Below, piece after piece: positions 13,264 through 17,208 of a stretch of DNA of 17,208 bases (positions are counted from its first letter, which is position 1; each line of letters starts with the position of its first letter). The notes under the pieces are model-generated. The model was not told where the DNA came from. It searched no databases and saw only the letters and a list, made by a program, of their open reading frames with translations. The position numbers and the translations under genes are program-made. Where the stretch lies: positions 1-17,208 of the forward strand of contig CAJGCM010000031.1 in the NCBI GenBank assembly GCA_904501765.1. Reading direction: 5' to 3'. The DNA is from an uncultured Clostridia bacterium. GTDB lineage: Bacteria; Bacillota; Clostridia; Oscillospirales; CAG-272.

Positions 13264-13287
13264 TTTTTAATTCTCACCTCATACACT
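13260..13287 (+). promoter_or_regulatory. Possible SigE-type promoter for yqfC-yqfD
   Basis: CATACACT (13280-13287) matches the SigE -10 consensus CATACANT fully. TCATTTT (13260-13266) matches KMATATT at 6 of 7 positions, with a 13-base spacer, slightly short of the usual 14. yqfC and yqfD are SigE-controlled in Bacillus subtilis. Confidence 0.45.
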
Positions 13288-13361
13288 TATATTAGTCTTG
13301 AGTAGTCGTTATCTGTTCTCTTAGCGGATTTACTAAAAAGTATGTAAGGGAGAATTTAAAA

Positions 13362-13646
13362 ATGCAAAAGACGGGGAAAAAGAAGCCTAAAATCAAAAGA
13401 TTTCCGGGGTTGCGAATGGATATGATAAGCACCGCTCGTGGCGTAAGGGCAACCTTTGGTGGAATAAAAGCCGTATCCTCTCTGTCAGAGGAAGACATAG
13501 CGATAGAGGCAAAAATGGGCGCTTTCCTCATAGCGGGCGAGCGGCTTGAGGTTACGGTGCTTGAAGGTGGGGTCGCAGAGATAGAAGGAAATATCGAAAA
13601 AATTGAAATCGTTTACCGAAAGGGTGTTTTTCGTGATAAGAATTGA
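13362..13646 (+). CDS. yqfC: Sporulation protein YqfC
   Basis: A 94-residue protein of normal family length. It has a basic N-terminus (MQKTGKKKPKIKRFPGLRMD) and a core FGGIKAVSSLSEEDIAIEAK then LIAGERLEVTVLEGGVAEIE. It keeps the pattern of this small YabP/YqfC family, whose members are spore-coat- or mother-cell-associated. The C-terminus has the expected EGNIEKIEIVY strand. AAGGGAG (13347-13353) lies 8 bases before the ATG. It is the first gene of yqfC-yqfD-phoH-ybeY-era, a classic Firmicutes cluster. Its exact role is unclear. Confidence 0.9.
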   Translation: MQKTGKKKPKIKRFPGLRMDMISTARGVRATFGGIKAVSSLSEEDIAIEAKMGAFLIAGERLEVTVLEGGVAEIEGNIEKIEIVYRKGVFRDKN

Positions 13647-14790
13647 TTATTATGTATTCGGTTATTATAAATTTTCTTTCCGAAGCGAGGATACGAGTTC
13701 GGCGGCATCATCGCTCCTTGGCGCAGGGCTTTCGGGGAAAATAAGCTCCGAGGGGGTTATTCTCATTCCAAGCTTAAATATAAAAAAATACGAGAAAGCC
13801 TTCCTTGGTCTTTCTTATGAAAAAAGTGAACTTCTGGGACTTGCAGGTACGCTTTATAAAAATAGATATCGATTTGGTATTTTTTCAGCGCTGATTTTGG
13901 TAATATCCATGCTTGTATTTGCCTCGGGCAGAATATGGGATATAAGGATAGAAGGAAACGAAGCGTTGCCGGACGCCTTTTTCGAGCAAGCGCTGTCCGA
14001 GGTGGGCTTTTCGGTTGGTGACTCCTGGGATAGCTTTTATTTGAGCAAGGTTGAGCGAGATGCCCTTGAAGAGACCGAGGAGCTGGCTTGGATAAATATC
14101 AACCGCCGTGGAACAGTGGCTTACGTACGGGTAGTTGAGAAAAAAGTTGATGCGGAAGATAGTGCACCCACGGGTGGCGTGTCAAATATTGTCGCCGAGT
14201 GTGACTGCGTAATTGAGGAAATCATCGTCACACGCGGAATTGCAAAGGTTAAGGCAGGTGAGGTGGTAAAAAAGGGTCAGCTACTTATATCAGGAGTTAT
14301 TCCCGCCGAGCTTGGAGGCGGTTTCGTGGAGGCAGAAGGGGAGGTCAGAGGCAGAACGGAGCTTAAGGTTTCTGCCGAGGTCGCAAGAAAAGAGCGAGTA
14401 AAACAGTATGAGGAGCCAGAACTTTCCTCGTTTTCGCTTAAAATTTTCTCTTTTTTAATAAATATTTATGAAAATTATGGAAATTCGGGTGAAGAATGTG
14501 TTATAATAGAAGACACCGAGCGCCCCGTAATATTCGGCGAATACAAGATTCCCTTCGAAAGCCGACGTATATATACGCAAAAGTGCAGTGAAACTGAGGT
14601 CAGTTACACCGACAGCGAGCTTGTGAATATAGCCGCATCAAGGCTTAGGGCAGCGAGGGTTGTTGCACTCTCGGACTGCGACCTTTTATCAAGCAAAACA
14701 GAGGGAAACTTTACCGATACGGGCTATCTTATCAGCTGTCGTATGACGGTTGAGAGAGATGTGGGGAAAAGAGAATCAATCGGCGGGTAA
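13633..14790 (+). CDS. yqfD: Sporulation protein YqfD
   Basis: A 385-residue membrane protein of the YqfD family. A short soluble N-terminal part is followed by one membrane helix around residues 87-106 (FGIFSALILVISMLVFASGR). A large outer domain begins with IWDIRIEGNE and contains the segments WININRRGTVAYVRVVEKK and VKAGEVVKKGQLLISGVIPA that mark the family. I prefer the GTG start at 13633 over ATG 13603: AAAGGG at 13619-13624 is spaced 8 bases from it, and the protein then starts directly with the beta strand IRIDYYVFGYYKF. It overlaps yqfC by 14 bases, so translation is coupled. It works in the mother cell during sporulation; the molecular role is not settled. Confidence 0.9.
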   Translation: MIRIDYYVFGYYKFSFRSEDTSSAASSLLGAGLSGKISSEGVILIPSLNIKKYEKAFLGLSYEKSELLGLAGTLYKNRYRFGIFSALILVISMLVFASGRIWDIRIEGNEALPDAFFEQALSEVGFSVGDSWDSFYLSKVERDALEETEELAWININRRGTVAYVRVVEKKVDAEDSAPTGGVSNIVAECDCVIEEIIVTRGIAKVKAGEVVKKGQLLISGVIPAELGGGFVEAEGEVRGRTELKVSAEVARKERVKQYEEPELSSFSLKIFSFLINIYENYGNSGEECVIIEDTERPVIFGEYKIPFESRRIYTQKCSETEVSYTDSELVNIAASRLRAARVVALSDCDLLSSKTEGNFTDTGYLISCRMTVERDVGKRESIGG

Positions 14791-14820
14791 GCCGCAAGAA
14801 AAATATAATGCGGAGATGCT

Positions 14821-15846
14821 ATGACAGAAAAAATTGTAATGACCAAGTCCAACGAGGCGACTGCCGCTTTGTTTGGCTCCTTCGACGTAAATGTAGGCAT
14901 GATAGAGCGCGCCTTTGACGTAAGAATTTCAAACAGAAGCTCTGACCCAACCCAGGGTGACGCTATATCCGTCAAGGGTGAGGAGGAGAACGTAAAGGGC
15001 GCAGTAAGAGTCCTCGAATACTTAAAGCATATGATTGGCGACGGAGAGAGTGTAAGCCGTGAGAGCGTTGAATACGTAATAGGGCTTGTGCGTGACGGGC
15101 TTGACGGAGGCGCCGAGGACCTTACCTCAAGCGTCATATGCGTAACAAACCGAGGAAAGCCCATAAAGGCGAAAACCATAGGACAAAAGCGGTATATAGA
15201 TGCGATAAAAAACAATACTGTAATTCTTGGAGTCGGACCTGCGGGAACCGGTAAAACCTTCCTTGCGGTTGCTATGGCGGTGGAAGCCTTACGTGCGAAG
15301 ACTGTCAGCAGAATTATTCTTACAAGACCTGCGGTTGAGGCAGGAGAGAGGCTTGGATTTTTACCCGGGGACCTTCAGAGCAAAATTGACCCATATCTGC
15401 GCCCCCTGTATGATGCTCTTTTTGAGATGCTTGGAGCTGAAAATTATCAGAAACACATGGAAAGAGGCACGATAGAAATAGCTCCTCTCGCCTATATGCG
15501 AGGCAGAACTCTTGACGACTCCTTTATAATACTTGACGAGGCGCAGAACACGACCCCGGAGCAGATGAAAATGTTCCTTACAAGACTTGGATATAATTCC
15601 AAAGCAGTGGTAACGGGCGACCTTTCCCAGACAGACCTTCCATTTGGGAAGAAAAGCGGACTTGCTGTGGCGGTAAAGGTACTTTCGGGAATAGAGGACG
15701 TTTCAATCTTTGAGTTTTCCGAGCGTGACGTGGTGCGTCACAGGCTCGTGCGCAGAATTATCAGCGCCTATGAGAAGTACGAGAAAAACCAGCTTGCAAA
15801 AAAATACAGAACAGAAAAAAGAAAAACGGAAGATAAAAATGACTAA
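14821..15846 (+). CDS. PhoH-like P-loop ATPase
   Basis: A 341-residue PhoH-family protein of expected length. The N-terminal 100 residues include a KH-like part (FGSFDVNVGMIERAFDVRIS). The ATPase core has Walker A GPAGTGKT (139-146), the motif LTRPAVEAGERLGFLPGDLQ, Walker B FIILDEAQ (235-242), and TGDLSQTDLP as the sensor segment. The C-terminus is basic and Lys/Glu-rich. PhoH proteins are RNA-binding ATPases, and in this operon position they are linked to YbeY and ribosomal RNA maturation. GGAG lies 6 bases before the ATG. Its end overlaps ybeY by 8 bases, so the two are likely translated together. Confidence 0.93.
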   Translation: MTEKIVMTKSNEATAALFGSFDVNVGMIERAFDVRISNRSSDPTQGDAISVKGEEENVKGAVRVLEYLKHMIGDGESVSRESVEYVIGLVRDGLDGGAEDLTSSVICVTNRGKPIKAKTIGQKRYIDAIKNNTVILGVGPAGTGKTFLAVAMAVEALRAKTVSRIILTRPAVEAGERLGFLPGDLQSKIDPYLRPLYDALFEMLGAENYQKHMERGTIEIAPLAYMRGRTLDDSFIILDEAQNTTPEQMKMFLTRLGYNSKAVVTGDLSQTDLPFGKKSGLAVAVKVLSGIEDVSIFEFSERDVVRHRLVRRIISAYEKYEKNQLAKKYRTEKRKTEDKND

Positions 15847-16315
15847 AAGAGAGCTTTATATAAATTTCATAAAAACATCGGACTTTCCCGAGCTTGACTA
15901 TAACCTTAAGCTTAAGGTGAGAGAAGGCATTATCGGAGCGCTGGAATATGAGAATTTCCCATATCCTGCAGAGGTAAGTGTCACATTCTGCTCGGCGGAG
16001 TATATAAGGGAGCTTAACGCAAAGCACAGAGGCGTGGATAAGGCGACCGACGTTCTATCATTTCCCCTCTATGGGAAAAATGAGTTTTCCTACGAGGAAT
16101 GCGCTATGGGAGCCGCACTTGGAGATATCGTAATATCCGTTCCGAGAGCTCACGAGCAGGCGGAGGAAATAGGTAATAGCTTCGTCAGAGAGGTTACCTT
16201 CCTTGCGATACATTCTGCGCTCCATCTTCTCGGATATGACCACGAGATAAGCCCCGAGGAGGAAGAGGCGCAGTGCTTGGCGCAAAGAGAAATAATCGAA
16301 GCAATAGAATTCTAA
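15839..16315 (+). CDS. ybeY: Endoribonuclease YbeY (rRNA maturation factor)
   Basis: A 158-residue metalloprotein of normal length. The zinc motif HSALHLLGYDHE carries the three His of the HxxxHxxxxxH signature near residues 122-132. The preceding DKATDVLSFPL and LGDIVISVPRA segments are the other conserved blocks. It processes the 3' end of 16S rRNA and takes part in ribosome quality control. I chose ATG 15839, 8 bases inside the end of the PhoH-like gene, because MTKRELYINF starts with the normal first beta strand. A longer reading frame from 15710 would only translate the other gene out of frame. Confidence 0.95.
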   Translation: MTKRELYINFIKTSDFPELDYNLKLKVREGIIGALEYENFPYPAEVSVTFCSAEYIRELNAKHRGVDKATDVLSFPLYGKNEFSYEECAMGAALGDIVISVPRAHEQAEEIGNSFVREVTFLAIHSALHLLGYDHEISPEEEEAQCLAQREIIEAIEF

Positions 16316-16332
16316 AATAAAGAGGTCGAAAA

Positions 16333-17208
16333 ATGACAAAGACAGCGTTTATCGGTATAGTAGGCAGACCTAACGTAGGAAAATCAACTCTTCTTAACGC
16401 CCTGGTGGGAGAAAAAATTGCGATAGTGTCGAAAAAGCCGCAGACTACGAGAAACAGAATTACGGGAATACTTACCGAGGGAGATAATCAGTACGTATTT
16501 TTAGACACCCCCGGGCTTCATAAGCCGAGAACGAAGCTTGGCGACTTTATGGTAAAGACCGTAAACGACACCATAGGCGGAGTTGACGGAGTAATACTTG
16601 TAGTCGAAGCAAGAGAAGATGTAGGAGACATCGAAGCTGGTATCATAGAGAATCTTAAGTCCAAAAAAATGGGCGCCGTTCTGGTGATTAACAAGATTGA
16701 TACAGTCCGCCCCGAGAATATTGCAAAAACAATAAAATCCTATTCCGAAGCATACGATTTTGACAGTGTAATTCCAATAAGCGCAAAGCACGGTCGCGGC
16801 ACGGATATAGTTGTTCGGGAATGTGAAAGATTTCTGAACGAGAGCTGTTGGTTCTTCCCCGAGGATATAGCAACCGACCAGCCCGAGAGGCAAATGGCGG
16901 CGGAAATAATCCGTGAGAAGCTCTTGCGTACCCTTGACGAGGAAATTCCTCACGGTACAGCCGTTGTAATAGAGGAATGGAAGGAAAAAAAGGACAACGT
17001 TTCCATAAGAGCGGAAATATATTGTGAGAAGGCGTCGCACAAGGGTATAATTATCGGAAAAGGCGCCGCTACTATAAAGAAAATAGGAACCTACGCAAGA
17101 GAAGATATAGAAAAGCTACTTGACACAAGGGTGTTCCTTGACCTTTACGTAAGGGTAAAGGAAAATTGGCGGGAGAGCGACTTCAACATAGCGAATTTAG
17201 GCTATAAA
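16333..17208 (+). CDS. era: GTPase Era, 3' end cut by the window edge
   Basis: 292 residues are visible with no stop before the edge. Era is usually about 295-305 residues, so only a few are missing. The GTPase motifs are complete: G1 GRPNVGKS (11-18), G3 DTPG (58-61), G4 NKID (120-123) and G5 SAK (150-152). The C-terminal KH domain is present (IRAEIYCEKASHKGIIIGKG then ATIKKIG), although its GxxG loop is followed by Ala where Gly is usual. The final FNIANLGYK matches the normal end of the protein. Era binds the 3' end of 16S rRNA and helps build the 30S subunit, working with YbeY next to it. The ATG at 16333 follows GAGGT at 16322-16326, and the gap to ybeY is 17 bases. Confidence 0.96.
   Translation, partial: MTKTAFIGIVGRPNVGKSTLLNALVGEKIAIVSKKPQTTRNRITGILTEGDNQYVFLDTPGLHKPRTKLGDFMVKTVNDTIGGVDGVILVVEAREDVGDIEAGIIENLKSKKMGAVLVINKIDTVRPENIAKTIKSYSEAYDFDSVIPISAKHGRGTDIVVRECERFLNESCWFFPEDIATDQPERQMAAEIIREKLLRTLDEEIPHGTAVVIEEWKEKKDNVSIRAEIYCEKASHKGIIIGKGAATIKKIGTYAREDIEKLLDTRVFLDLYVRVKENWRESDFNIANLGYK

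Noticed and set aside
13603..13632. ATG 13603 as the start of yqfD
   Set aside because: It lies deep inside yqfC with no ribosome binding site. GTG 13633 has AAAGGG at a good distance and gives the expected N-terminus.

Overview
The window looks like chromosomal DNA of a spore-forming member of the Clostridia, probably an uncultured gut Oscillospirales-type organism (inferred from gene content and protein flavour, not from any search). Evidence is spo0A, a sigK N-terminal half, a ylbJ-type gene, the yqfC-yqfD-phoH-ybeY-era cluster and the SRP RNA-dnaX-ybaB-recR cluster, all with purine-rich Shine-Dalgarno sites and SigA-type promoters.

Region 1 (1 to about 4700) reads like accessory DNA. It holds a 5'-truncated hypothetical gene, a relic of the 3' end of deoD, an intact lipoprotein tyrosine phosphatase, an intact membrane-anchored 5'-nucleotidase, a broken family 3 glycoside hydrolase with an in-frame amber codon, and two small genes of a type I associate with Firmicutes conjugative elements, one of them broken. 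It ends abruptly inside the sporulation sigma factor gene sigK (4696-5034, minus strand). That gene stops after about 111 codons, at the place where the skin element splits sigK in Bacillus subtilis. Region 1 may therefore be one end of a skin-like element that is excised in the mother cell to rebuild sigK. No recombinase and no sigK 3' half are in the window, so this is a hypothesis. It is the most interesting item here.

Region 2 (5034-7135) has a regulator with a degenerate receiver and a winged-helix domain upstream of sigK on the same strand. Next comes a divergent SDR reductase (FabG/YmfI-like) behind a strong promoter and a structured leader, then the large SRP RNA with its own promoter and terminator.

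Region 3 (7212-10790) is a housekeeping operon: dnaX, the YbaB/EbfC nucleoid protein gene, recR, and a ComEC-like secreted or anchored metallo-hydrolase. Convergent to it is spo0A, whose receiver has an unusual acidic pocket.

Region 4 (11568-13361) has the spo0A promoter, a 26-bp direct repeat flanking about 100 bp of palindromic DNA that separates a promoter from a 49-residue lipoprotein gene, a bidirectional terminator, and ylbJ. Region 5 (13362-17208) is yqfC-yqfD-phoH-ybeY-era, tightly packed with overlapping starts. Era runs off the right edge just before its expected stop. No tRNA, rRNA, CRISPR array, transposase or integrase was seen.
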